Part shown: positions 9,591-18,038 of the stretch, piece by piece
Position numbering within the stretch: the first letter of the stretch is position 1
Layout of the letters: each line of letters starts with the position of its first letter
Position numbers and translations under genes: made by a program
Notes under the pieces: model-generated
What the model was told of the DNA's origin: nothing
The model's database searches: none
The model's input: only the letters and a program-made list of their open reading frames with translations
Assembly: GCA_948472945.1 (NCBI GenBank)
Contig: CAOKVX010000015.1
Span: 1-64,000, forward strand
DNA from: an uncultured Clostridia bacterium
GTDB lineage: Bacteria; Bacillota; Clostridia; Lachnospirales; Lachnospiraceae
Reading direction: 5' to 3'
DNA length: 64,000 nucleotides

Positions 9591-10667
9591 CTAATCGCAC
9601 AAAACTTCAGTAACAACCTGCGCCTGTATTCTTGCAAGATAATCGTTAGGATGATTAAGCCAGTTACCTGTCAAATCAATATAAGGCTTGTGTCTCATTA
9701 TTTCTTTCTGTACGCTTTGGACGTCAGCCACAACAACGCCGGTCTTTTCAAGCCTCTTTAAATGTTCCGCGTATTCACCCTGATACTGCTGAAACTTTTC
9801 TGCCGGCTCTGAAACAACCGGGTTTGGCAATGTGGTTGCAATTAAAACATATTCGGCTTCAGGGCATCCTTTGCCTATTGTCTCAATAAGTCTTCTGGTT
9901 TTGTCCAAAAACACACTGCCGCAGCATCTCTCATTCATTCCAAAACCCAATACTACCAAATCAGGACTATAATTAAACACACGCTCTTTCACATTGTCAA
10001 TGGCCCAGTCGGTATTAGTTCCTCCCACCGAAACATTTTTTAGCTCTATGGGAGCGCCGTAGTGTTCCACAAGACCGTCAACCATTATTCGGGGCCAAAC
10101 GGGCTGGCCGGGATTAAGTCCATAAAATCCGCTGCAGTCGTATCCGCACGATATGCTGTCACCATACAATAGTATATGTACCTGCTCCCTTTTCTTAAAT
10201 TTCCCTTGCACTTTCGGAAGCATGGATATCTTTGAATCAGGTACATACCCTTCCCATCTGCCGCACGTCCTGTATGTAACTGCAAGCTGCCATTTTGTAA
10301 CATATTCCGGATTGTCAAGCGCCATAAGCGTAATATATCGCCCGTCAGATGTCTCTATCGGGTCAAGACACAGTTTAAGTTCTCCGCTGTCGTGTTCATT
10401 TTGAGCCTGTTCCCTGCATTCATGGAAGAATAAGTTCCATTCCGCAGTCGGAATTCTGCTATTCTCTGTAACTGACAGCTTTTTTCCATCAATAACATAG
10501 TCTTTTCCCTGCTCATATTTTATTTTTCCGTCATAGCTTTCAACCTGTAAAATCTCTGATGGAGTATACAAAAGATTACCCCCACATCTGCCGCCTAACC
10601 TTATCATGGCAACAGTCTCCCTGTATACTTCCCCGCTTTTCCACACCGGTCTCAAATATTCGTTCAT
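9591..10667 (-). CDS. SGNH/GDSL-type esterase
   Basis: A 358-residue cytoplasmic SGNH hydrolase (no signal peptide). An N-terminal beta-rich domain (about 1-160) precedes the hydrolase fold. Block I is LLYGDSISCGYD (catalytic Ser near 178), block III is LGFGMNERC (about 244), and the Asp/His pair is in TGNWLNHPNDYLAR near 340. Such two-domain enzymes deacylate acetylated sugars or other small esters; the substrate is unknown. It is transcribed away from the GntR-ABC cassette; the gap between them holds a palindromic repeat. Confidence 0.82.
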   Translation of the reverse strand: MNEYLRPVWKSGEVYRETVAMIRLGGRCGGNLLYTPSEILQVESYDGKIKYEQGKDYVIDGKKLSVTENSRIPTAEWNLFFHECREQAQNEHDSGELKLCLDPIETSDGRYITLMALDNPEYVTKWQLAVTYRTCGRWEGYVPDSKISMLPKVQGKFKKREQVHILLYGDSISCGYDCSGFYGLNPGQPVWPRIMVDGLVEHYGAPIELKNVSVGGTNTDWAIDNVKERVFNYSPDLVVLGFGMNERCCGSVFLDKTRRLIETIGKGCPEAEYVLIATTLPNPVVSEPAEKFQQYQGEYAEHLKRLEKTGVVVADVQSVQKEIMRHKPYIDLTGNWLNHPNDYLARIQAQVVTEVLCD

Positions 10668-10687
10668 AAATTACACCAGACCTTTCT

Positions 10688-10722
10688 TAGCTCAACGGGT
10701 TCAAATTGGCGCCGTTGAGCTA
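10688..10722. repeat. 35-bp palindromic repeat, intact copy 1
   Basis: Arms TAGCTCAACGG and CCGTTGAGCTA flank a 13-base spacer (GTTCAAATTGGCG). The same element recurs at 13040-13074 with one spacer change and, truncated and reversed, at 6919-6945. The two intact copies bound the GntR-ABC cassette. Confidence 0.85.
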
Positions 10723-10908
10723 CTTTTATTTCATCTTTCCGTCCTATCCACTTAAAAACACCGCTTTATAAAAGATGCGCTTAAAATTTATTTTCATTCG
10801 GTTTACCACGCGTATATTAGCTGTAAATAAATGTGTATTTTGCATGCTGACATCTTTATAATGAAGCTTTTGTTTTTAATATATTAATATATTAGATATA
10901 ATAGCATA

Positions 10909-10938
10909 ATATAGAGCCGATGTACATCGACGCTATAT
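10909..10938. promoter_or_regulatory. Imperfect palindrome, possible operator
   Basis: A 30-base dyad: outer arms ATATAG/CTATAT and a perfect 12-base core CGATGTACATCG. It lies in the 390-base divergent gap between the esterase and the GntR gene. The rest of that gap is AT-rich with no other gene seen. Which side it controls is unknown. Confidence 0.4.
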
Positions 10939-11020
10939 ATCACTTTATTTGCAAAAACACACACATGTATTGCTTTTTCGCACCTATAAATAAACTGGTT
11001 TTATAATATGAAAAATACTA

Positions 11021-11049
11021 TTGACAAATACATCCATTTGTACTATTGT
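11021..11049 (+). promoter_or_regulatory. Promoter of the GntR-ABC operon
   Basis: TTGACA (11021-11026), 17 bases, then TATTGT (11044-11049), with the operator-like palindrome immediately downstream. Confidence 0.6.
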
Positions 11050-11053
11050 ATTA

Positions 11054-11075
11054 TTGTACTAATTAATTAGTACAA
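11054..11075. promoter_or_regulatory. Operator palindrome of GntR regulator
   Basis: A perfect 22-base palindrome whose core is GTACTAATTAATTAGTAC. It sits just after the -10 box and about 35 bases before the GntR start, the usual place for YtrA-type autorepression. A further half-site (ATTTGTACT, about 11036-11044) lies in the promoter. Confidence 0.65.
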
Positions 11076-11110
11076 ATTATGCATAATATAATACCGAAAG
11101 GAGGAACATT

Positions 11111-11479
11111 ATGTCTTGGGAACTTAACAATGAAAAACCTATATATGTCCAGCTAATGGATTATATCATGCTAAGTATTATATCGGGCAGATACAGCGCC
11201 GGAGATAAACTACCGCCAGTCAGGGAGCTCGCACAGATGGCTTCAGTGAACCCAAATACGATGCAGAAAGCTTTATCCGAGCTTGAGAATACCGGACTCA
11301 TATTTTCAAACAGAACAAGCGGCCGGTTTGTTACGGATGACACAGACCTTATTAACCGGTGCCGAAAAAACCTTGCAGCTGAGTATTGTAATGACTTTTT
11401 CGAAAAACTGAAATCTCTTGGTTTAACGCAGGATGAAATTAACGCGCTTATAGACGACTGCAGACATACTTCATCTTAA
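11111..11479 (+). CDS. GntR-family regulator, YtrA subfamily
   Basis: 122 residues: an N-terminal winged helix (YVQLMDYIMLSIISGRY, then VRELAQMASVNPNTMQKALSELE) and only a short C-terminal helical tail, the size and form of YtrA-type GntR regulators. These repress neighbouring ABC transporter operons and often respond to cell-envelope stress or antibiotics. The site AAAGGAGGAAC precedes the ATG. It is first in a three-gene operon and probably represses it through the palindrome at 11054-11075. Confidence 0.9.
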   Translation: MSWELNNEKPIYVQLMDYIMLSIISGRYSAGDKLPPVRELAQMASVNPNTMQKALSELENTGLIFSNRTSGRFVTDDTDLINRCRKNLAAEYCNDFFEKLKSLGLTQDEINALIDDCRHTSS

Positions 11480-11543
11480 CCAAGACGTTTTTACCGTAAC
11501 CATTGTTATAAAAATATATTAAAATGATACAGGAGGGAATAAT

Positions 11544-12242
11544 ATGTCTTCATTACTTGAATGTCAGACACTTACCAAAAAATATGGTTCGCTGATAGCA
11601 TTAAACAATGTATCTTTCACAGTTGAGCGCGGCCGTATAGCAGGTCTTCTCGGCCCAAATGCAAGCGGAAAAACTACGCTGATTAAGCTTATAAACGGGC
11701 TTATAACACCTACAAGCGGAACCGTACTTATCAACGGGCAAAAACCGGGAATTGAAAGCAAGCTTAAAATTTCATACCTTCCCGACGCAAATTTTCTGCC
11801 TGAATGGATGATTGTAAAACAGCTTCTCAATTATTACAGCGATTTCTATTCCAATTTTAACATCAATAAGGCGTACGATATGCTCGCAAGACTTGGGTTA
11901 AACGACAAAATGCGCCTGAAATCAATGTCCAAGGGAACTAAGGAGAAAGTTCAGCTGATTCTGACAATGAGCCGTGCTGCCGACTTATACTGTCTCGACG
12001 AGCCTATTGGCGGCGTCGACCCTGCTTCCAGAGATTATATTTTAGATACTATAATAAACAATTATAACGAAAACGGCTCAATTTTAATTTCAACCCATCT
12101 TATATCAGATGTAGAAAAGGTTCTTGACGACGTACTTATAATACAGAACGGATGTCTGTATATGCACAAATCGGTCGACGAAATAAGAAAAGAGCACAAC
12201 ACTTCGGTTGACGGTTTCTTTAGGGAGGTATTCAGATGTTAG
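11544..12242 (+). CDS. ABC transporter ATP-binding protein
   Basis: 232 residues with Walker A GPNASGKTTLIK (about 37-48), a degenerate signature (SKGTKEKVQL) and Walker B LYCLDEPIGGVDP near 152; the H-loop is STHLI. It is the nucleotide-binding subunit of a YtrB-like exporter. It overlaps the permease gene by 7 bases (ATG inside the ATPase end), so they are translationally coupled. Confidence 0.9.
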   Translation: MSSLLECQTLTKKYGSLIALNNVSFTVERGRIAGLLGPNASGKTTLIKLINGLITPTSGTVLINGQKPGIESKLKISYLPDANFLPEWMIVKQLLNYYSDFYSNFNINKAYDMLARLGLNDKMRLKSMSKGTKEKVQLILTMSRAADLYCLDEPIGGVDPASRDYILDTIINNYNENGSILISTHLISDVEKVLDDVLIIQNGCLYMHKSVDEIRKEHNTSVDGFFREVFRC

Positions 12243-13042
12243 GAAAACTTATAAAACACGAATTTACTGCTACAAGCAGAATGTTATCAATTTTATTTGG
12301 AGTTCTTTTAGTAATTTCACCTATAACAGCTCTATATATGAAGCTTCGAAATACCTCGCTGCTTTCTGACAACAATTTATTTTTTAATCTGCTGGAAATT
12401 CTGTGCATGGCTGTTTTTTGTATCGCCATGATTGCAGCGGGAATTACTACAGTTATAGTTATTTTAAACCGTTTCTATCAAAGTATGGTAACGCGCGAGT
12501 CATATCTGACCCACACGCTGCCGGTGTCAACTTCACAGCTTATTATTTCAAAGCTTACGGTAGCTTTTATATGGCAGATAATAGGCATACTCGTAATGTC
12601 TGTATCTTTAAGGATATTCATTGGTATATTGGGAGGCTGGGATGAGTTTTCAAGGGGCTTCCGTGGATTCATTATCTACATGACCGATGAATTAGGCTTT
12701 AACTCGGGCAATTTGTCACTGCTTATTATAGCGACAATAGTTTCAATTATAGTAGCATATTTAAAATGCTATGCTGCGTTTGCATTAGGCCATCTGATTA
12801 ACGGGCATCCATTCCTTGGATTCATCGTGTCATATATAGGAATCTCAATAATTACGCAGATTGTGTCGATAGTGGCGCTAACATTATTTAATTTTATAAT
12901 GACAAATTTAGATACTAATAACGAATCTTTTTCAACTTTATTTAATGTCTCAATAATATCAGGTCTTTTATTTAATATAGCATGGGGAGTATTATTCTAT
13001 ATTATAACGATGGCTTTGTTTAAAAAGAAATTAAATATATAG
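12236..13042 (+). CDS. ABC transporter permease, ABC-2 type
   Basis: 268 residues with about six hydrophobic segments and a polar N-terminus, consistent with a YtrC/D-like membrane subunit paired with the preceding ATPase. The substrate is unknown; cassettes of this type commonly act in envelope stress or antimicrobial defence. The stop codon TAG (13040-13042) is supplied by the first three bases of the palindromic repeat at 13040-13074, so the repeat probably inserted into, or formed, the end of this gene. Confidence 0.85.
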   Translation: MLGKLIKHEFTATSRMLSILFGVLLVISPITALYMKLRNTSLLSDNNLFFNLLEILCMAVFCIAMIAAGITTVIVILNRFYQSMVTRESYLTHTLPVSTSQLIISKLTVAFIWQIIGILVMSVSLRIFIGILGGWDEFSRGFRGFIIYMTDELGFNSGNLSLLIIATIVSIIVAYLKCYAAFALGHLINGHPFLGFIVSYIGISIITQIVSIVALTLFNFIMTNLDTNNESFSTLFNVSIISGLLFNIAWGVLFYIITMALFKKKLNI

Positions 13043-13074
13043 CTCAACGGGTTCAAATTGGCACCGTTGAGCTA
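13040..13074. repeat. 35-bp palindromic repeat, intact copy 2
   Basis: Identical to the copy at 10688-10722 except for one spacer base (GGCAC instead of GGCGC). As RNA it forms an 11-base-pair stem, but there is no T run after it, so it is a weak terminator at best. Confidence 0.85.
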
Positions 13075-13116
13075 GGTTTAAGAAGTAAGCTATCTCTTTC
13101 TAGCGAATAAAAAAAA

Positions 13117-13200
13117 TGCAGGAAATGGGACTTGAACCCACACGGTGTTGCCACCACAGGCACCTGAAGCCTGCGCGTCTGCCAATTCCGCCATTCCTGC
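13117..13200 (-). tRNA. tRNA-Leu (CAG)
   Basis: An 84-base class II tRNA. The acceptor stem pairs GCAGGAA with TTCCTGC; the anticodon stem CAGGC/GCCTG encloses the loop TTCAGGT, giving anticodon CAG. A long variable arm (GGTGGCAACACC) and the T loop GTTCAAGTC are present. The discriminator base is A; CCA is not encoded. A promoter lies just upstream. Confidence 0.95.
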
Positions 13201-13214
13201 ATTTCAACTGTTTG

Positions 13215-13243
13215 ATTTTATCATTATACGACGAATTTGTCAA
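13215..13243 (-). promoter_or_regulatory. Promoter of tRNA-Leu
   Basis: TTGACA (13238-13243), 17 bases, TAAAAT (13215-13220) on the minus strand, 14 bases before the tRNA. A second TATAAT lies inside the spacer. Confidence 0.6.
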
Positions 13244-13294
13244 TATATTTAAAAATATTTTATCAAAATGAATTTTGTGAAAACTATAAATAAC

Positions 13295-13344
13295 AAAACC
13301 CGGATAACTCACTTTTATGTCTTAAAGTTTTTAATCCGGGTTTT
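13295..13344. terminator. Terminator after the GH95 gene
   Basis: Eleven-base arms AAAACCCGGAT / ATCCGGGTTTT around a 28-base loop, about 40 bases after the GH95 stop. The long loop lowers confidence, but the position fits and the stem ends in T-rich sequence. Confidence 0.5.
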
Positions 13345-13381
13345 ATTTTACGCACATATTAATAATTTGTGTACTGAAAAT

Positions 13382-16300
13382 TTATTTCACATTGACTGCA
13401 TCCGAGCACGGAGCCATCGTATTTTTATCCCATACATATAGCACCGCATTTGTTCCGGCCGGCCACCTTGCCGGTACAACAAGCTGTCCGAATGAATTGG
13501 CCGAAAGTGCGATATCTTTCTCACTAAAGTCAATCATGTTGCCGGAGCCGTCATATGCCGTCCATATTACCGCAAGCGTCCTTGCCTGAGAATCGTTCGT
13601 TATCGCAACCGCAACATCATCATCAGCCTTTGATACGCACACTTCAAATGTCTCAGCTGCTCCGCTCGCCACATGGAGCATGAGCTCATTCGACTTAACT
13701 CCGCCTACAGTTGCATATACTTTGATGGTCTTTCCCTTTGCCGTTTCAGGAATTACAAGACGTCCTTCTGACAAGGAAGCCCCTGCTATTGCAGTATTAT
13801 CCGCAGCATTTACTATTGTCCAATCAGCTGATTCGGCCTCTCTCCTCTCAAATGTATAAAGCGCCGAGAAATTAATAGTATCGCCTGCATTTACAGACTT
13901 ACTGATATCAGCATCAGTTTTAACACTAATCCTTTTGTCAGACGTCGTAAGCGAGAAATCAACCTTTACAGCAACGCCCTTGTTAAGTGTGACTTCTACA
14001 TAAGGCATGTTATCCGAGTCGGTCTTAATATTCTGTCTTACCCCGTTAATTGCTGCCGATTCCCACGCAAGGCCGCATCTAACTTTCACAACATTGTTGT
14101 CTGCGTCCGATGTCATGACAACGCTTGCTTTCCAATCATTTACATCCCAGTCAATATTACACTGAGTATTGCATCTGGCCCTGAGACCCTTTATGCTGCC
14201 TTTATCAGCAGAGCCTATAAGCGTAGGAAGTATTTCTATTATACCGGTGTTGGAGTATAGCAGCGATTCATTTACCGCACCCATTATACCAAACGCCGAG
14301 TCAGTACAATACGTGGAATTATGGTTGTCGTTATGCGACGTCATCATGGAACTGTACTGGTAATTGTTTGTAAGCAGGTATAATAGCACATTCTCAAGAC
14401 CCTCCACATTTTTAAGCCTTGCCTCCACAAGCGATTTGTGTGTTGGACCGTGGGACTCCGACGCCTCTTTTCCGCCATAGGCTGCCGAACGGCAGTCCAT
14501 CGCTTTAATAACACCTTCACGTATGTCGTCATTCGTCTGAGATTCATATCCTGGCCACGCGGCATAAGCATGGCTCACATGCCTGTGAAAATGGTTATCC
14601 TCAAGCCGCGGCGTTGTCCATTCTTTCAGCGCCCCGGTCTCCTCATCATACATATACTCCGGAATCCTGCTCTCAAACTGCGCCCATTTTTCAAGATACT
14701 GCTGTTTATCAGCGGGATTTACAACATCCATTATTGCTCTGGCCATAAACAGAGTATCCCTTGACGCCGAAATATCCATTGTAGAATTATACGCAAGGGC
14801 ATATTTTGTATTATCCCCTTCTCCTTTCGGAGTATTCTCAGGCGAATATCCCGGTGTAAATATATATTTGCAGCCGGTATCACCCGCAGCAATAGCCTCT
14901 GAAATTGTTGTACCGTCGTCAGCGTGTTCAACTCCTTGTCCGTCGGTATAGTATCTCTCATCAACATATTGCAGCCAGAAGTTCATTGTCTTCTTAAGCA
15001 TTGGGAACAATATATCCTTTTCAAGGTCCATATATCCCGTGCTCTTTATTCTCTCAAGGTCTGCGTCCGTCAGGTCAAGAACTTCTCTGTTCCTGTCCAT
15101 GTCAACATCTTTGCCTACCTTAATCTGCCTGTTTCCGTAGCACTGCCAGTACTCAAACATCGGAATTATAAGCCAGTCTGTTATGCCATTCACATATATA
15201 TGAGGATATCCCTCCATAAAATGATAGCTTCCCGCCTCACCGGTTCCGTCAACACGAGGCGGAGCCTTTATAGCATCCTGCATTCCATATATGTTTGTCG
15301 CATCGTCATCCCAGTCCTCAACCATCCTGACGATGAAGTTAATATATCCTTCGCTTGCTCCCGGCATATTACCGGTATTCATACCTGATACCTGCAGGTT
15401 TGTGTTGGCGTCAAGCGTATAATCGCCGCTCCAGTCAGGCTCCCATGCTCCGTTCCATATAGCGCCGAGTCTGGTAGAGCCATATCCGCTGGCACATATA
15501 AGACCAAAACGCCCGTTATTGTATATCCTCTCAAGAAACGCCTTGTTAATATTTCCTGTATCGCTGTTCTGCTTGTCTATAAGCTGCGTATTAGTGAGCG
15601 ACCTGTCAGCTATATCTTCCTCGCTGCTGCACAAATTAATGCTTACATTCCGGAACATTCCTCCGTGAATATCAACATGAGGTTTTAAAATCTTCTGGTA
15701 GCTCTCCTCATTGTTTGACATAGAATACTTCTCGGCCACTCTGTCAATATCACTGACTAACACATCAAACAGATTGCTCTTTACATCATCCGTCGTGTCG
15801 CATCCGTCGTCTATCCGGTCAACCTTAGTTATAAGAACGGCCGAATTGGTTCCTGTAATCGTAAACTTAGGGTCATTGGCATTTTCTATCGTTCCCCCGC
15901 CAAAGCTTGAAGGAACGCTCACATTCCTCTTATCAGCGGCATAGTCAACATTACCGTCAGTTATTATTCTTGTAGCGGTTCCCCATCCGCCGTGGGCAAA
16001 CAAGGTTTCCTGCTTATTTTTGCTGCCCTTTCTGTTCCTGATGGCATATTTGCCGACCATTCCAAAAGCATAGCCCTTTGAGTCCTGTGTTACGACGTTG
16101 TCAGATGTAGGCCTAAAGTATGTAGTTCCCTGATTCCTCATCTCAACCATATTGTCAACGCTTATTGTAATATTAAGGTCCTGTCCCTCAGGAGCCTCTA
16201 TATATGTCACAATTACATCGTCGCTTCTTGATGCAAATGAGCGCCTGTTCCACTCATTACCCGAAGCATCTTTCCACTGGACTCCTACCTCTCCGGTTTC

Positions 16301-16858
16301 ATAGTTCGTATAACGGTTATACATATCAGAATTTTCGGAGCTATAGTCGTTATTTTTAATTCTATACTGAGCGGCAGGCTGATATTTCCTCGGCCACGTC
16401 AGTCCCCAGCCTGTACCGTACTGGCTTTGCGCATAATCATTCACCGCGTTAACCCACGGAAAATTATTTCTCTCAATAGCGCCTAGCCTCTGCTCGTCAA
16501 GTATGTTGTCAATTACCGGAGTTTCATATATATCGTCTCCGTCGGTCACGATTTTAGTATTATTAAATATAAATACATCCTCGTCCGGGTCACAGCTCTC
16601 AATAAAGCCAATCTCACCGTTTGCCGTAACAGAACCGTCGCGCCAGTTGTTGTTCGTCGTGCTTTTTTCAACCGTTTTATAAGTATCCTCGTTGAAACCT
16701 ATTGATTCACCTATACCATATTTCCATGTAAATCCATTCACGTCATAACTTCCCGCCTGAGCTTCCGCATGTCTAGTGTCAGCTACTTCCATTCCAAGCG
16801 ATGTGGCAAGCAGTGATACAGCCAGCATACAGGCTATTCCTTTCCTCGTCTTCTTCAT
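13382..16858 (-). CDS. Secreted GH95 glycosidase (alpha-L-fucosidase/galactosidase type)
   Basis: 1158 residues with a signal peptide (MKKTRKGIACMLAVSLLATSL, cleavage near residue 34), so exported. The body matches glycoside hydrolase family 95: an N-terminal beta-sandwich, then an (alpha/alpha)6 barrel with the family motif HFHRHVSHAY near residue 755 and the Asn/Asp-rich NDNHNSTYCTDSAFG near 840. GH95 enzymes remove alpha-1,2-L-fucose or alpha-L-galactose from host or plant glycans by inversion. After about residue 985 a tail of roughly 170 residues resembles an Ig-like plus beta domain, probably for glycan or wall contact. No sortase motif is seen. It starts 38 bases after the FN3 gene, likely one operon. 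Confidence 0.88.
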   Translation of the reverse strand: MKKTRKGIACMLAVSLLATSLGMEVADTRHAEAQAGSYDVNGFTWKYGIGESIGFNEDTYKTVEKSTTNNNWRDGSVTANGEIGFIESCDPDEDVFIFNNTKIVTDGDDIYETPVIDNILDEQRLGAIERNNFPWVNAVNDYAQSQYGTGWGLTWPRKYQPAAQYRIKNNDYSSENSDMYNRYTNYETGEVGVQWKDASGNEWNRRSFASRSDDVIVTYIEAPEGQDLNITISVDNMVEMRNQGTTYFRPTSDNVVTQDSKGYAFGMVGKYAIRNRKGSKNKQETLFAHGGWGTATRIITDGNVDYAADKRNVSVPSSFGGGTIENANDPKFTITGTNSAVLITKVDRIDDGCDTTDDVKSNLFDVLVSDIDRVAEKYSMSNNEESYQKILKPHVDIHGGMFRNVSINLCSSEEDIADRSLTNTQLIDKQNSDTGNINKAFLERIYNNGRFGLICASGYGSTRLGAIWNGAWEPDWSGDYTLDANTNLQVSGMNTGNMPGASEGYINFIVRMVEDWDDDATNIYGMQDAIKAPPRVDGTGEAGSYHFMEGYPHIYVNGITDWLIIPMFEYWQCYGNRQIKVGKDVDMDRNREVLDLTDADLERIKSTGYMDLEKDILFPMLKKTMNFWLQYVDERYYTDGQGVEHADDGTTISEAIAAGDTGCKYIFTPGYSPENTPKGEGDNTKYALAYNSTMDISASRDTLFMARAIMDVVNPADKQQYLEKWAQFESRIPEYMYDEETGALKEWTTPRLEDNHFHRHVSHAYAAWPGYESQTNDDIREGVIKAMDCRSAAYGGKEASESHGPTHKSLVEARLKNVEGLENVLLYLLTNNYQYSSMMTSHNDNHNSTYCTDSAFGIMGAVNESLLYSNTGIIEILPTLIGSADKGSIKGLRARCNTQCNIDWDVNDWKASVVMTSDADNNVVKVRCGLAWESAAINGVRQNIKTDSDNMPYVEVTLNKGVAVKVDFSLTTSDKRISVKTDADISKSVNAGDTINFSALYTFERREAESADWTIVNAADNTAIAGASLSEGRLVIPETAKGKTIKVYATVGGVKSNELMLHVASGAAETFEVCVSKADDDVAVAITNDSQARTLAVIWTAYDGSGNMIDFSEKDIALSANSFGQLVVPARWPAGTNAVLYVWDKNTMAPCSDAVNVK

Positions 16859-16896
16859 TTATTATTGCCTCCTTCTATCATAAGCTCACGTATACA

Positions 16897-17832
16897 TCAC
16901 TTTATTCTGACGTTCTTCACAGCGGATGCCTTACCTGCAATTTTTTTCTTACCGACCTCTTTATATGCGCTTACCTTGAAATAATAGGTCTTTCCCGACT
17001 TCAGTTTCTTTACAGTTGCCTTAACCTTTTTCTTGCCTTTAACTACAGCAGCCACCTTAAATTTGCCCTTTTTCTTAGCAGACATATATACCCTGTACCC
17101 GCTGGCGCTGCCGTCCTTTTTCCAACTGACTTTTGCAGAATGCTTGGCCGATTTCACCTTAATCTTAGGCTGCTTCATAACGGTAACCTTTGCCGCGTCA
17201 CTCTGATTAGATCCATTTGATGCGGCAACTTTGTAATAGTATGTTTTACCGGCCTTAATTTTCTTGTCTGTAAAGCTTGCCTTAGACGCAGTTCCGACTT
17301 TTGAATATGTCCCAAATTTCTTTGTTGAACGATACACATTATAGCCTGCGGCCCCGCTCACCTTATTCCATGTCACTTTAACTTTTTTTGCAGCGGTCTG
17401 TACCGCCTTTACTGAATTAGGCGCAGAAATTGAAACTATAGCGCCTCCTCCCCCGTCAAAGCTGAACGGTTTGCTGATCTTGCCTCCCGTATACCCAAGC
17501 ACAAGAGTATAATTGCCACTCTGTACTCCACCCTTTACAGGAAAACTCACAGTTGTAGTTCCAGATACCTTTACCTGGCCAATATATGAAATATATCCCC
17601 TATTGGCATTCCAGTCATTAGTATCTCCACCCCATCCCGGAGCATAGCACACAACAGATACATTCTGTCCACTCATAGACGTATCAGCGATAATCACAGA
17701 AACCTTTGCGCCCGCCTTGTCAGGTATAACTGTAATCTGCGAGCTGTCCGCCTTTGCATTCGCCGTTGTTAAAAAACTCATACATACAGCGAACAATACT
17801 ATAAGTAGTCCGGCTCCCTTTTCTCTGCTCAT
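16897..17832 (-). CDS. Secreted protein with two FN3 domains
   Basis: 311 residues with a signal peptide (GLLIVLFAVCMSFLTTANAKA). An unassigned beta-rich domain (about 32-130) with a Gly-rich joint is followed by two fibronectin type III domains (about 135-220 and 222-310), each with the VTWNKVSGAAGYNVYRS- and SGKTYYFKVSAY-type strands. The repeats are very Lys-rich (predicted strongly basic), as in many Lachnospiraceae surface proteins that bind anionic wall polymers. It has its own promoter (17885-17913) and is followed closely by the GH95 gene, suggesting that it is an accessory or anchoring partner for that enzyme. The function of the N-terminal domain is unknown. Confidence 0.8.
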   Translation of the reverse strand: MSREKGAGLLIVLFAVCMSFLTTANAKADSSQITVIPDKAGAKVSVIIADTSMSGQNVSVVCYAPGWGGDTNDWNANRGYISYIGQVKVSGTTTVSFPVKGGVQSGNYTLVLGYTGGKISKPFSFDGGGGAIVSISAPNSVKAVQTAAKKVKVTWNKVSGAAGYNVYRSTKKFGTYSKVGTASKASFTDKKIKAGKTYYYKVAASNGSNQSDAAKVTVMKQPKIKVKSAKHSAKVSWKKDGSASGYRVYMSAKKKGKFKVAAVVKGKKKVKATVKKLKSGKTYYFKVSAYKEVGKKKIAGKASAVKNVRIK

Positions 17833-17884
17833 ATTACCAAAATCCCCCTTGTTTTATTAGTATATACACTTACTTACATATACA

Positions 17885-17913
17885 ATTTTATTATTAATGC
17901 ATACAGGTGTCAA
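17885..17913 (-). promoter_or_regulatory. Promoter of the FN3-GH95 operon
   Basis: TTGACA (17908-17913), 17 bases, TAAAAT (17885-17890) on the minus strand, about 52 bases before the FN3 gene. Confidence 0.6.
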
Positions 17914-17954
17914 TGTCGACAAGCGCTTCTTTATTGACTATTTATGCATAAAAA

Positions 17955-17988
17955 TTAAAGACCCCGAACATTTGAACGGGGTCTTTAA
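17955..17988 (-). terminator. Terminator after the Big2/CBM9 gene
   Basis: Twelve-base arms TTAAAGACCCCG / CGGGGTCTTTAA with a 10-base loop, followed on the minus strand by a T-rich tail (TTTAATTTTT). About 50 bases after the gene stop. Confidence 0.85.
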
Positions 17989-18038
17989 ATATATATACTA
18001 CCATTTTAATATAATCTCAACTGATATTCTTCAGAGCA

